DNA from: Salinivirgaceae bacterium
Lineage (GTDB): Bacteria > Bacteroidota > Bacteroidia > Bacteroidales > SZUA-534
Length of the DNA: 33,991 nucleotides
Direction: 5' to 3'
NCBI GenBank assembly: GCA_027858735.1
Contig: JAQICC010000180.1
Coordinates: 1 to 33,991 of the forward strand
Shown here in pieces: positions 25,382-33,951 of the stretch; positions within the stretch are counted from its first letter, which is position 1; each line of letters opens with the position of its first letter. The position numbers and the translations under genes are program-made. Under the pieces are notes generated by a model. The model saw nothing but the letters and a program-made list of their open reading frames with translations, made no database searches and was not told the DNA's origin.

Positions 25382-25389
25382 TACATTTG
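25382..25389 (+). promoter_or_regulatory. -7 element of the 25411 gene
   Basis: TACATTTG, an exact TAnnTTTG match, with a TTTT tract near the -33 position (25357-25364). It is 21 nt before the ATG. Confidence 0.5.
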
Positions 25390-25410
25390 GATAAATAATA
25401 AATAAAATTT

Positions 25411-26106
25411 ATGTTCAACACTGATCTTGCACCTGTTCAGGTAATGTTTCTCAAAGCTCCTAAGAAAATTGGGATTGATGATGTATTTAGCATCATTTTA
25501 AGAGACTTGACTTTAAGGCGTATACTTAATGTTGATAAAATTAACTGTTTTCCAAACGACCGTTCACGAAAAACTCAAAAGTATTTCATGCTCGTTAGAG
25601 GCGAAAATTACGAAGGTTATGAACCCAAAGAATTTGAAAAAGGATTTATTTTACCATTTTTAGAAAGAAATCAGGTTCAAACTAAGACTCTAACCAATTT
25701 TATTTTAAGAAAATACAGTACACCTAGTGGTTTTATTGATGATAAAATTTTTCAACCTTTACATAATGAACATTATATAAGTAGTATACCCATTGTAAAA
25801 ACTTTTGGCTATTATAAGGTTTCAAATAAAGGAATGGAAATTGTTTCTGAACTCAATGAATTTATTGCAGGACAAGAAGAAAAACTTACTGGTTTAATCG
25901 ATGGTGATAAAGGTGAATTTATAAATGCCCTTGAAGAAACTGGTGTTTACATATTCCATTTTGAAAAAAATAATCCAGTATTATATAAAAACTTAATCTC
26001 AATGGTTAAAAGAGTATATGTTGGTAAACCATTTGGGCCTCAACTCGACTTAAGGCATTTTATGCAAGCCATAAATTTAGATTTAAGCTACTTTGTGGAA
26101 CATTAA
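25411..26106 (+). CDS. Cytosolic protein of unknown function
   Basis: Protein of 231 residues, no signal peptide or membrane segment, not recognised. The N-terminal half begins FNTDLAPVQVMFLKAPKKIGIDDVFSIILRD and has the hydrophobic-helix spacing of a winged-helix or similar small helical domain: helices around 19-37, then NPKEFEKGF-like acidic/aromatic stretches. The middle has YYKVSNKGMEIVSELNEFI, which looks like the wing and last helix of a winged-helix fold. The C-terminus ends DLRHFMQAINLDLSYFVEH. It stands alone between the divergent citF gene and a shared terminator with the convergent acyl-CoA synthetase gene. A DNA-binding or regulatory role is only a guess; function unknown. Confidence 0.75.
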   Translation: MFNTDLAPVQVMFLKAPKKIGIDDVFSIILRDLTLRRILNVDKINCFPNDRSRKTQKYFMLVRGENYEGYEPKEFEKGFILPFLERNQVQTKTLTNFILRKYSTPSGFIDDKIFQPLHNEHYISSIPIVKTFGYYKVSNKGMEIVSELNEFIAGQEEKLTGLIDGDKGEFINALEETGVYIFHFEKNNPVLYKNLISMVKRVYVGKPFGPQLDLRHFMQAINLDLSYFVEH

Positions 26107-26125
26107 TTTTGATATTTTCTTTCAT

Positions 26126-26157
26126 AAAAAAAGCAGGACTAAATCCTGCTTTTTTTT
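26126..26157. terminator. Bidirectional terminator between convergent genes
   Basis: Stem AAAAAAAGCAGGA / TCCTGCTTTTTTT with loop CTAAA. It serves the plus-strand gene ending at 26106 and the minus-strand gene ending at 26164. Confidence 0.92.
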
Positions 26158-26163
26158 ATGTCT

Positions 26164-28071
26164 TTAGTTATTTATGTTCTTTTCTAGCGCCTGTCTGTTT
26201 ATTTCATTGGTTATATCCTTTGCCTCAGCTGAATATAAGTAATCTATTTTTTCATGATACGTTTCTGTAATCTTGTCACGAACCATTTTCATGGTACTAT
26301 TTATCATTTTATTTTGCTCTGAAAATGGTTCTTCAACTATTCCTACTGCTGCCGGCAACCAACGTTCCGGAAACTCCCCTGCAAATTTACCTCCTTTTTT
26401 AAAGTGGTTTATTTCTTGCTGAATAAGTAATAAAGCTTCCATTTTCCCTTCATTGCTTTTTATATCAATACCCTTTTCTGTCAAACTACGCTTTATTGCT
26501 TCATTGTTTGCTACTATTAAACCAATAGTATACGGGTCTTGGTTATTATGCAACATTACTTGATCTATAAATGGCGACTTTGAAACCAACATTTCTTCAA
26601 TAGATTCCGGAGAATATTTTTCACCGTCTGAACTAATTAGTAAGCTCTTAAAACGGCCTAATACGTACAAGAAACCATCTTTATCCATATAACCTAAATC
26701 ACCTGTATGCAACCAGCCATCTTTAATAGTTTCGGCAGTGGCACTTTCATTGCGCCAATAGCCCTTCATTACATTCTCGCCATGAATTACAATTTCGCCC
26801 TTTTCACCAATTGGTCGTTCATTTCCGTCTTCATCGCAAATTTTAATATCAAGAGGATGAACCAAATAACCGCTTGAGCCAAGCTTATGCTTTTTTAATG
26901 AATTTGAAGATATTACAGGCGTGGCTTCAGAAAGACCATACCCTTGCATCATAGGTATTCCAATAGCATAATAGAAGCGCTGTAATTCAATATCAAGTAA
27001 GGCTCCACCGCCTACAAAAAAGTCAAGCTGTCCTCCAAATACCTCGCGAACTTTTGAAAATAATATTTTATCGAATAATTTTACTAAAGGCCCATAAACA
27101 AAGCTTAAACCTTTTCCTTTATTATAACCTTCTTTATTATATTTATATGAAATATTTAATGCAAAATTAAACAGACTTTCTGTTACTTTTCCTTTATCTG
27201 CAATACCTTTTTCAATATTTTTTTTAAAATTCTTTGCTAAAGCAGGAACACTTAATAATAGATTTGGCTTTACTTCCTTAATATTTATAGGTATATTTTT
27301 CAAGGTTTGCATTGGCGTATCGCCCATTTGAATAAAGGCCATACTTGCCCCATTAGCTATAAAACTATAAATACCTGCTACATGAGCAAAGCAATGATCT
27401 AAGGGCAGAATTAGCAAGGTTCTATAGGTATCAGGAATTGTCATTAAAGTTAATGCCTGTTCAACATTAGCTGTATAGTTTCTATGTGATAGAATTATAC
27501 CTTTGGGGTCGGCGGTAGTTCCTGATGTATACGTAATATTTGCAAAATCATCGCCAACAATAGCTGATTTTGTTTCTGCTACAACTTGGGGTTTTTGCGT
27601 ATTGTAATCGACACCCATTTCATATATTTTTGACCAAGCCAAATCGTTCTCTTCATATGATTCTTTATCATCAATATAAATAACCTTTTCAAGTTGAGGA
27701 AGCTCATTTCTTATGCCTTCAACTTTACTTGCTTGCCCCTTCGATACAATTATCATTCGAGCACCTGAATGCTCCAGTCTAAATTTCAATTCAGAAACCT
27801 CTAACTTTACTGACAATGGAACATTTATGGCTCCTGTATAAAGTATTGCTAATTCACTATATACCCAATCATTTCTACCTTCAGACAGCAATGCCAAACG
27901 ATCACCTTTATTTATCCCTAAATGAAGTAAGCCTGCTGCATAATTCTCAATATTATTTTTAGCTTCACTATAAGTAGTTTCCTCATATTTATCCTTTATT
28001 TTCTGCATCAATAAAGGATTATTTGGATACTTCTCTACATTTTCTTCAAAAAGTTGAATTATAGTTTTCAT
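26164..28071 (-). CDS. Long-chain fatty acyl-CoA synthetase (AMP-forming)
   Basis: ANL-superfamily ligase of 635 residues that activates fatty acids with ATP and CoA via an acyl-adenylate. Motifs: P-loop YTSGTTADPKG at 181-191, GYGLSEATP at 377-385, GWLHTGDLGYMDKDG at 452-466, and the hinge and A10-type region LGRFKSLLISSDGEKYSPES at 471-490. The length and the GRFK/KYSPE form match the FadD15-like long-chain acyl-CoA synthetases of Bacteroidota and actinobacteria rather than short acetyl-CoA synthetases. Its start ATG at 28071 is preceded by a minus-strand TATTTTTG at 28114-28121. It is separated from the upstream sugar operon by the terminator at 28203-28234, so it is its own unit. Chain-length preference is unknown. 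Confidence 0.9.
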   Translation of the reverse strand: MKTIIQLFEENVEKYPNNPLLMQKIKDKYEETTYSEAKNNIENYAAGLLHLGINKGDRLALLSEGRNDWVYSELAILYTGAINVPLSVKLEVSELKFRLEHSGARMIIVSKGQASKVEGIRNELPQLEKVIYIDDKESYEENDLAWSKIYEMGVDYNTQKPQVVAETKSAIVGDDFANITYTSGTTADPKGIILSHRNYTANVEQALTLMTIPDTYRTLLILPLDHCFAHVAGIYSFIANGASMAFIQMGDTPMQTLKNIPINIKEVKPNLLLSVPALAKNFKKNIEKGIADKGKVTESLFNFALNISYKYNKEGYNKGKGLSFVYGPLVKLFDKILFSKVREVFGGQLDFFVGGGALLDIELQRFYYAIGIPMMQGYGLSEATPVISSNSLKKHKLGSSGYLVHPLDIKICDEDGNERPIGEKGEIVIHGENVMKGYWRNESATAETIKDGWLHTGDLGYMDKDGFLYVLGRFKSLLISSDGEKYSPESIEEMLVSKSPFIDQVMLHNNQDPYTIGLIVANNEAIKRSLTEKGIDIKSNEGKMEALLLIQQEINHFKKGGKFAGEFPERWLPAAVGIVEEPFSEQNKMINSTMKMVRDKITETYHEKIDYLYSAEAKDITNEINRQALEKNINN

Positions 28072-28113
28072 AAATACTCAGTGTTTTATTAGCCCTTGTT
28101 TGTTGTTTCAACT

Positions 28114-28121
28114 CAAAAATA
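28114..28121 (-). promoter_or_regulatory. -7 element of the acyl-CoA synthetase gene
   Basis: Reads TATTTTTG on the minus strand (exact TAnnTTTG), 42 nt upstream of the ATG at 28071. Confidence 0.45.
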
Positions 28122-28202
28122 GTAAAAAACGTGAATTTATTAAATAACACAAACTGCACATAATTGTTTTACGTGTGCAATTTAGTGATAGTTTACTTAA
28201 AC

Positions 28203-28234
28203 AAAAAGGCCGATTTCGTAAAACCAGCCTTTTC
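28203..28234 (-). terminator. Terminator of the sugar-nucleotide operon
   Basis: On the minus strand an AAAAGGC / GCCTTTTT stem, with further pairing GGTTTT/AAAtC inside, ends in a T-run just after the phosphohexomutase gene. Confidence 0.7.
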
Positions 28235-28254
28235 TATATATTTTTTTTCTGCAA

Positions 28255-29994
28255 TTATACGCCTAAATCGCTACATATAGCTTTAATCTTTTCAGTTAAT
28301 TCAGCCTCAATTTTTCTATACTCCTCAGGACAACATAATTTAGCTTTTGCTCCAATATAGAACTTAATTTTTGGTTCGGTACCCGATGGACGAACAGAAA
28401 TTTTAGAACCCTCTTCTGTAAAAAATTGTAGCACATTAGATGCCGGCAAATCAATTACTTTCTCGGTTCCAGTAACTACATCCTTTTCAATTTGAGCCTG
28501 ATAGTCTTTAATTGTAACTATTTTTGAACCTGCAATTTCTACTGGAGGATTACTTCTAAAATCGGCCATCATTTGCTGAATTTCTTCGGCTCCTGACTTA
28601 CCTTTTTTAACCAAATTAACCAAAGCTTCTTTATAAAAACCATATTTGGTATACATCTCAGCTAGAACATCAAAAATTGATTTCCCTTGATTTCTAGCCC
28701 AAGCAGCAGCTTCAGCAATTAACATACATGCCATTACAGCATCTTTATCGCGAACAAATTCACCGGCCAGATAACCGTAGCTTTCTTCGCCACCTCCTAT
28801 AAACCGCTTTTTACCTTCGTTCTTTTTAATAATATCGGCAATAAATTTGAAGCCTGTTAAAACATCAAAATATTCAATACCATAGTCTTTAGCCATATCG
28901 GCAATAATTTCAGTAGTTACAATCGTTTTTACTACATATTCATTGCCTTTTAATAAACCATTTTCTTTCCACTTGGTAATTAAGTAGTACACTAAAAAAG
29001 CCCCTGTTTGATTCCCATTAAGCAATTCGTATTCACCCTTCTCATTCTTAATAGCGCAACCCACACGGTCAGCATCAGGGTCGGTTGCCATTACCAATTC
29101 AGCACCCGTTTCTTTTGCTTTTTCAATGGCCATATTCAAAGCAGCTGATTCTTCAGGGTTCGGTGATTTAACAGTTGGAAAATCGCCGCTTACTACATTT
29201 TGCTCCGGAACACTGATAATATTTTTAAAGCCTATTTCTTTCAAAATCTGAGGTACTAAAGTTACGCCAGTTCCATGAATAGGAGTGAAAACAATACCCA
29301 TATTTTCATTATTAGCGATCGCTTCAGGCGACAATGAAAGTCCTTTTAATTTATCAAGATAAAGCAGATCAAACTCCTCTCCAATAATTGTAATATCATC
29401 AGAATTACCTTTCCACTTAACTTTGTCAACGGAAGTTATTTTTTGAACTTCGCTTATGATGTTTTTATCATGCGGTGCAATAACCTGCCCACCATCATCC
29501 CAATATGCCTTATACCCATTATATTCTTTTGGATTGTGAGATGCCGTAACAACAACTCCGGTTTTACAACCAAAATGACGCACTGCAAAAGACAATTCAG
29601 GAGTTGGGCGCAAAGAATCAAATAAATATACTTTTATTCCATTTGCTGAAAATATTTGAGCTATAGTTTCTGCAAATAATTTACCATTATTTCTGCTATC
29701 ATAAGCTATAGCAGCTTTTAAATCTTTTTCACCCGGGAAATTTTTAAGCACGTAGTTGCAAAGTCCTTGAGTAGCCATTCCAACAGTATAGATGTTCATG
29801 CGGTTAGTACCTGCACCCATAATTCCTCGAAGACCTCCAGTTCCAAATTCCAAATCGCGATAAAACGATTCTATCAACTCATTCTCATCATTTTCTAACA
29901 AGTTTTTCACTTGAATCTTTGTCTCCTCATCGAAGTTGCCATCCATCCAAACTTTAGCTTTGGCTTTTACTTCAGTTAATAAATCGGCCTGCAT
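28255..29994 (-). CDS. Phosphoglucomutase/phosphomannomutase (alpha-D-phosphohexomutase)
   Basis: Enzyme of 579 residues interconverting hexose 1- and 6-phosphates through a bisphosphate intermediate; it supplies glucose-1-phosphate or mannose-1-phosphate for sugar nucleotides. The phosphoserine loop is VVTASHNPKEYNG with S152, the Mg-binding loop DPDADR is at 305-310, the sugar-specificity loop GEESYG at 402-407, and the phosphate-binding loop RPSGTEPKIK at 535-544. GTGGLRGIMGAGTNRMN near 51-67 is typical of the long PgcA/PGM2-like group. GEESYG, rather than GEmSGH, suggests glucose-phosphate preference. It starts 41 bp after rfbD on the same strand and is the likely last gene of the operon. 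Confidence 0.93.
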   Translation of the reverse strand: MQADLLTEVKAKAKVWMDGNFDEETKIQVKNLLENDENELIESFYRDLEFGTGGLRGIMGAGTNRMNIYTVGMATQGLCNYVLKNFPGEKDLKAAIAYDSRNNGKLFAETIAQIFSANGIKVYLFDSLRPTPELSFAVRHFGCKTGVVVTASHNPKEYNGYKAYWDDGGQVIAPHDKNIISEVQKITSVDKVKWKGNSDDITIIGEEFDLLYLDKLKGLSLSPEAIANNENMGIVFTPIHGTGVTLVPQILKEIGFKNIISVPEQNVVSGDFPTVKSPNPEESAALNMAIEKAKETGAELVMATDPDADRVGCAIKNEKGEYELLNGNQTGAFLVYYLITKWKENGLLKGNEYVVKTIVTTEIIADMAKDYGIEYFDVLTGFKFIADIIKKNEGKKRFIGGGEESYGYLAGEFVRDKDAVMACMLIAEAAAWARNQGKSIFDVLAEMYTKYGFYKEALVNLVKKGKSGAEEIQQMMADFRSNPPVEIAGSKIVTIKDYQAQIEKDVVTGTEKVIDLPASNVLQFFTEEGSKISVRPSGTEPKIKFYIGAKAKLCCPEEYRKIEAELTEKIKAICSDLGV

Positions 29995-30035
29995 AATAAA
30001 TTCTATTTTGAAATTGTTTATCTCTTAAATTATCT

Positions 30036-30920
30036 CTATTCTTCCTTTAAAACCTTAAGCATTTCCCTAAGGCTATCTACCCAATGCGGTATTGTAATAT
30101 CAAAGTCTTTCTTTATTTTCGATTTGTTTAACACTGAAAAATGAGGTCTTTTCGCCGGGGTTGGAAACATGCTTGAATCAACAGATTTTACATTACACTC
30201 AATTTTCTCTTGACGAAAAATTTCACAAGCAAAATCATACCAGCTGGCAACTCCTTCATTTGTATAATGATATATCTCCTGAGTAGGATTTTCTTTATCA
30301 AGCTTTATTTTGCTAATTATTTCAAGAATACTTTTAGCTAGGTCTCTTGCATACGTGGGAGAGCCTATTTGATCGAAAATTACATTCAGCTCATCACGCT
30401 CCTTACCCAATCGTAACATGGTTTTCACAAAATTATTACCAAAACCTGAATATAACCACGATGTTCTAATTATTAAAGCATTAATATCAGAATACAAAAC
30501 AAGTTTTTCACCTTCATATTTGGTATCACCGTACATCGATTCTGGTATTGCTACATCCTCCTCATCGTAGGGTGTATGTTTTGTCCCATCAAAAACATAA
30601 TCGGTTGAAATATGAATAAGACAAGCATCACACTTAGCAGCAGCATCAACTAAATAATCAACAGCAACAGTATTCACTAAAAAAGCATTATCTCTATCTT
30701 CTTCAGCCTTATCTACTGCGGTATAAGCCGCACAATTAATAATAAAATCAACAGGATTTTGCTCGGTATAAGCCTCTGCTTCACCCGATTTTGTAATATC
30801 TAAATCATCAACATCGGTAAAAACAAACTGAAAATCTGGATATTGATTCCTAAAAAACTGTAATTCTTTACCTAATTGTCCGTTGGCCCCTGTTACTAAT
30901 ATTCTAATCGGATTTCCCAT
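30036..30920 (-). CDS. rfbD: dTDP-4-dehydrorhamnose reductase
   Basis: SDR-family enzyme of 294 residues catalysing the last step of dTDP-L-rhamnose synthesis, NAD(P)H-dependent reduction of dTDP-4-dehydro-L-rhamnose. Rossmann motif GANGQLG at 11-17, STDYVFDG at 105-112, and catalytic Y130 and K134 in YGDTK. It overlaps the end of rfbC by 17 bp, indicating translational coupling. It follows uxs and rfbC in transcription order. rfbA and rfbB are not in the window, so the dTDP-4-keto-6-deoxyglucose must be made by enzymes encoded elsewhere. Confidence 0.94.
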   Translation of the reverse strand: MGNPIRILVTGANGQLGKELQFFRNQYPDFQFVFTDVDDLDITKSGEAEAYTEQNPVDFIINCAAYTAVDKAEEDRDNAFLVNTVAVDYLVDAAAKCDACLIHISTDYVFDGTKHTPYDEEDVAIPESMYGDTKYEGEKLVLYSDINALIIRTSWLYSGFGNNFVKTMLRLGKERDELNVIFDQIGSPTYARDLAKSILEIISKIKLDKENPTQEIYHYTNEGVASWYDFACEIFRQEKIECNVKSVDSSMFPTPAKRPHFSVLNKSKIKKDFDITIPHWVDSLREMLKVLKEE

Positions 30921-31470
30921 ATCTAAAATTCATTTCAGCATTATCAAAATCAGGTAAAATCTTATCTTTTGGCGAAACTAATTGCTTTTCCTTAGCAATT
31001 CCCCAATCAATATTTAATTTTGGATCGTTCAGATTGATACCTCGTTCGCTATCTGGATTATATGTGTTATCGCATTTATAGGCAAAAATCGCCGTTTCGG
31101 ATAGTACAGAATAGCCATGAGCAAAGCCCCGTGGTACAAAAAACTGCCGTTTATTATCCTCACTTAATTCAGCAGAAACCCATTGACCAAAAGTTGCCGA
31201 TTTTTTGCGTAAATCAACTGCCACATCAAGAACTTTCCCTTTAATAACCCGCACTAGTTTAGCCTGTGAAAAAGGACCTAGTTGATAATGCAACCCGCGA
31301 ACTACTCCAAAAGTTGAAAAAGCCTCATTATCTTGAATAAAGTTGGCATCAATACCAGCCTCCAAATACCGTTCCTTTTGGTAGCATTCATAAAAATAAC
31401 CTCTATCATCGCCAAATACCTTTGGCTCAATTATCAATAAATCTTCAATTTTTGTTTTTATAATATCCAT
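30904..31470 (-). CDS. rfbC: dTDP-4-dehydrorhamnose 3,5-epimerase
   Basis: Cupin-fold epimerase of 188 residues converting dTDP-4-keto-6-deoxy-D-glucose to dTDP-4-keto-L-rhamnose. The catalytic base H61 lies in VVRGLHYQ, the partner tyrosine Y131 in IFAYKCDNTY, and the conserved DVAVDLRKKSATFGQW and VPRGFAHGY segments are present; length is normal. Its ATG overlaps the upstream uxs stop codon by one base (TAATG), and its own end overlaps rfbD by 17 bp. These three genes are therefore almost certainly one translationally coupled operon. Confidence 0.95.
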   Translation of the reverse strand: MDIIKTKIEDLLIIEPKVFGDDRGYFYECYQKERYLEAGIDANFIQDNEAFSTFGVVRGLHYQLGPFSQAKLVRVIKGKVLDVAVDLRKKSATFGQWVSAELSEDNKRQFFVPRGFAHGYSVLSETAIFAYKCDNTYNPDSERGINLNDPKLNIDWGIAKEKQLVSPKDKILPDFDNAEMNFRYGKSD

Positions 31471-32435
31471 TATCTAATTGAGTTTAAACGCTCATCGTTT
31501 GTTTTTAAAAGCTCACTAAAATAAGCAACTGTTTCTTTTAACCCTTCATTTAATTGAATGTTTGGCTCCCAACCTGCAAGTTTTTCTTTTGCCAACGATA
31601 TATCAGGTTTGCGCTGTGTTGGATCATCACTGGGCATTGGCAAGTTCACTATCTTCGATTTTGAATTTGTAATTTCAATAACCTTTTGGGCCAACTCAAG
31701 TATAGTGAATTCATTAGGATTACCAATATTTACAGGTCCAACAAAATCTTTCGAATTCATCATACGAATTGCTCCCTCAACTAAATCATCAACATATTGA
31801 AAACTTCGTGTTTGAGAACCATCACCATAAATAGTAATATCTTGATTTTGCAAGGCCTGAATAATAAAATTCGAAACTACTCTTCCATCATTTGGATGCA
31901 TTCGAGGGCCATAGGTATTGAATATTCTTATGATTTTTATGTCCACTTTGTTTTGAATATGATAATCCATAAACAAGGTTTCAGCACAACGTTTTCCTTC
32001 ATCGTAGCATGAACGAATTCCAATGGGATTAACATGTCCCCAATAGTCTTCCGTTTGAGGATGCACCTCAGGGTCTCCATAAACTTCGGATGTTGATGCC
32101 TGCAGCACTGTAGCCCTAATTCGTTTTGCCAAGCCTAACATATTAATGGCTCCCATTACCGATGTTTTGGTTGTTTTAATTGGATTAAACTGATAATGCA
32201 CTGGTGATGCCGGACATGCCAGATTATAAATTTGATCAACCTCTGCAAAATAAGGCATTATTACATCATGCCTAACCACCTCAAAAAGATGATTATCCAT
32301 TAAATGCAATATATTTCTTTTGTCTCCTGTGAAATAATTATCTAAACAAATTACGTTATTACCTTCATTCAGTAGTCTTTCACATAAATGTGAGCCTACA
32401 AAACCAGCACCTCCGGTAACTAATATTTTTTTCAT
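31470..32435 (-). CDS. UDP-glucuronate decarboxylase (UDP-xylose synthase)
   Basis: Extended SDR of 321 residues. It oxidises UDP-glucuronate at C4, decarboxylates it and releases UDP-xylose (or the 4-keto-pentose). Rossmann GGAGFVGS at 8-15; the UXS-specific [18 protein letters not shown] at 71-88, [15 protein letters not shown] at 113-127 with E117, RSCYDEGKR with Y144 and K148, and [19 protein letters not shown]. This combination is diagnostic of UXS rather than RmlB or ArnA; RmlB would carry YxxxK in a different context. It is the promoter-proximal gene of the uxs-rfbC-rfbD-phosphohexomutase operon, for cell-surface polysaccharide precursors. Confidence 0.93.
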   Translation of the reverse strand: MKKILVTGGAGFVGSHLCERLLNEGNNVICLDNYFTGDKRNILHLMDNHLFEVVRHDVIMPYFAEVDQIYNLACPASPVHYQFNPIKTTKTSVMGAINMLGLAKRIRATVLQASTSEVYGDPEVHPQTEDYWGHVNPIGIRSCYDEGKRCAETLFMDYHIQNKVDIKIIRIFNTYGPRMHPNDGRVVSNFIIQALQNQDITIYGDGSQTRSFQYVDDLVEGAIRMMNSKDFVGPVNIGNPNEFTILELAQKVIEITNSKSKIVNLPMPSDDPTQRKPDISLAKEKLAGWEPNIQLNEGLKETVAYFSELLKTNDERLNSIR

Positions 32436-32607
32436 ACAAATTTATTATCAGTAGTCGTTCCCTACCCATTAATTGGCGGCTAAATTACAATAAAAAAGCA
32501 AAAAAATATAAGGTAATTTATATTAACTTATAAACAACAAATAAGCAAGTATACATTGGTTTTCTTTATTATTCTAAACATATTTTTTATACAATTGTAA
32601 TATTTTG

Positions 32608-32615
32608 TAGCTTTG
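32608..32615 (+). promoter_or_regulatory. -7 element of the 32679 gene
   Basis: TAGCTTTG, an exact TAnnTTTG match, with TTTT at 32585-32588 near the -33 position. The predicted leader is about 57 nt. Confidence 0.5.
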
Positions 32616-32678
32616 AAAATAATTTACATTAACCCTTGCTAAACAATTCACTTGGATTTAAAACTAAAATATTTAATT

Positions 32679-33059
32679 ATGAAATCACTATCTAAAATAA
32701 TACTGCTTGTAACAATCGTAATATTTAGTAGTAATGTAAAAGCTCAATTTTTGCCACCAGCATACGAGCCGTTGCTAAATGAAATAGTTGAGAACTTTTC
32801 TGAAATCAGGGGTACAACTTCATTAACCGAAGGAAAAAACTCACTTAGGCTTCTTGGCCAAGAAAAAATCATTATTAAGATGAAGCATAAACGAAGTGTT
32901 AAAACACTAACTTTTATTAAGAAAAAAGACGAAGAAGGTCAAAAATACTGGGTAGCAGCAAATAAACTCAGCACTGATATGGTAAATAAATATGAAGATG
33001 ACTTGACCAAAGTTTGGGATACCATGCTCGAGCTTTCACGCGAGCAAGCCAAGCAATAA
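32679..33059 (+). CDS. Small secreted protein of unknown function
   Basis: Exported protein of 126 residues. The ATG at 32679 gives an ideal signal peptide (MKSLSKIILLVTIVIFSSNVKAQ); an in-frame TTG at 32652 would place nine extra residues in front and is rejected. The mature part of about 103 residues is charged and probably alpha/beta, with EIVENFSEIRGTTSLTEGKN, KHKRSVKTLTFIKKKDEEGQKYWVAANK and a helical end TKVWDTMLELSREQAKQ. No family recognised. Single-gene unit closed by the terminator at 33085-33122; likely periplasmic. Confidence 0.75.
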   Translation: MKSLSKIILLVTIVIFSSNVKAQFLPPAYEPLLNEIVENFSEIRGTTSLTEGKNSLRLLGQEKIIIKMKHKRSVKTLTFIKKKDEEGQKYWVAANKLSTDMVNKYEDDLTKVWDTMLELSREQAKQ

Positions 33060-33084
33060 ATATTCTTAAAATATTCTTAAAAAC

Positions 33085-33122
33085 ATCCCTAGCTTATTTA
33101 ATTATACTAGGGATATTTTTTT
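33085..33122 (+). terminator. Terminator after the 32679 gene
   Basis: Stem ATCCCTAG / CTAGGGAT with a 14-nt loop, followed by seven T. Confidence 0.88.
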
Positions 33123-33269
33123 ACACTTTATCCTTTTTTCAAATATTGGCAAAAAACACATAATCTAATCTCATCATTTGGCAAAATTGACAAGATTATT
33201 TAATTACGCAAATCAATTTGATGCTTGGATACTTCCAAAAAAAATACATTACTTTGCAAAAAAAGTCTG

Positions 33270-33875
33270 ATGCTAAATAAAATCCGAAATATAATTAGTC
33301 ACGAGGCTCAAGCCATATTAAACATTCCTGTAAGCGATAGTTTTGAAAAAGCGGTATCGATAATTAAAGAGCAAGTACACTCAAAAAATGGAAAAGTTAT
33401 TACTAGTGGAATGGGCAAAGCCGGACAAATTGCTATAAACATTGCAACCACTTTAAGTTCAACTGGAACACCAGCCATTTATATTCACCCCAGCGAAGCC
33501 CAGCATGGGGATCTTGGTGCCATTCAAAAAAACGATGTTTTATTATTGGTTTCGAATTCCGGAAAAACCCGTGAAGTTTTGGAAATGTATCACCTAACAA
33601 AAAATCTTTACAAGCAAATTAAAGTTATAGGTATTGCAAGTAATACGAATTCTCCACTGGCTGACCTTGCCGAAGTAACACTTAGCACGGGTAATCCTGC
33701 CGAAGTATGCACTTTAGGACTTTCTCCAACCACTTCAACAACTGTGATGACTGTAATTGGTGATATTCTTGTTGTTTTACTAATGGACGAAATTGGTTTT
33801 TCAAAAGAAGAATACGCAAAAAGACATCATGGAGGTTATTTAGGGCAAATGTCAAGAGGCGAAGCCCGGAAATAA
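33270..33875 (+). CDS. kdsD: Arabinose-5-phosphate isomerase, SIS-domain-only (KdsD/KpsF type)
   Basis: SIS-fold sugar isomerase of 201 residues converting ribulose-5-phosphate to arabinose-5-phosphate, the first step of Kdo synthesis for lipopolysaccharide. Key residues match those of KdsD: K50 in SGMGKAG, H79 in EAQHGDLG, E102 in SNSGKTRE, E145 in NPAEVCTLGLSPTTST and H186 in RHHGGYLG. The two C-terminal CBS domains of the E. coli enzyme are missing: the protein stops right after the SIS domain. Short SIS-only KdsD enzymes are known in Bacteroidota, so this is probably complete. The ATG at 33270 is chosen over an in-frame TTG at 33225, which adds 15 unsupported residues. Confidence 0.88.
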   Translation: MLNKIRNIISHEAQAILNIPVSDSFEKAVSIIKEQVHSKNGKVITSGMGKAGQIAINIATTLSSTGTPAIYIHPSEAQHGDLGAIQKNDVLLLVSNSGKTREVLEMYHLTKNLYKQIKVIGIASNTNSPLADLAEVTLSTGNPAEVCTLGLSPTTSTTVMTVIGDILVVLLMDEIGFSKEEYAKRHHGGYLGQMSRGEARK

Positions 33876-33930
33876 TTAGTCTCAGCAAGAAAACTCCAAT
33901 AATTTCGTTACTCTTGCATTTCAACCAGTC

Positions 33931-33951
33931 ATCCCGAAGCAAGTTCGGGAC
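33931..33951. repeat. Small interspersed palindrome
   Basis: TCCCGAA gcaag TTCGGGA (7-bp perfect stem, 5-nt loop) within GTCATCCCGAAGC, at the end of the window. Its core CCGAA/TTCGG recurs in the hairpins of the element at 14537-14749. Such palindromes are often dispersed repeats in Bacteroidota intergenic regions. Confidence 0.5.

Noticed and set aside
28155-28179. TGCACA-N13-TGTGCA inverted repeat upstream of the acyl-CoA synthetase gene as an operator
   Set aside because: Only six bases per arm with a long spacer in AT-rich DNA; could easily be chance.
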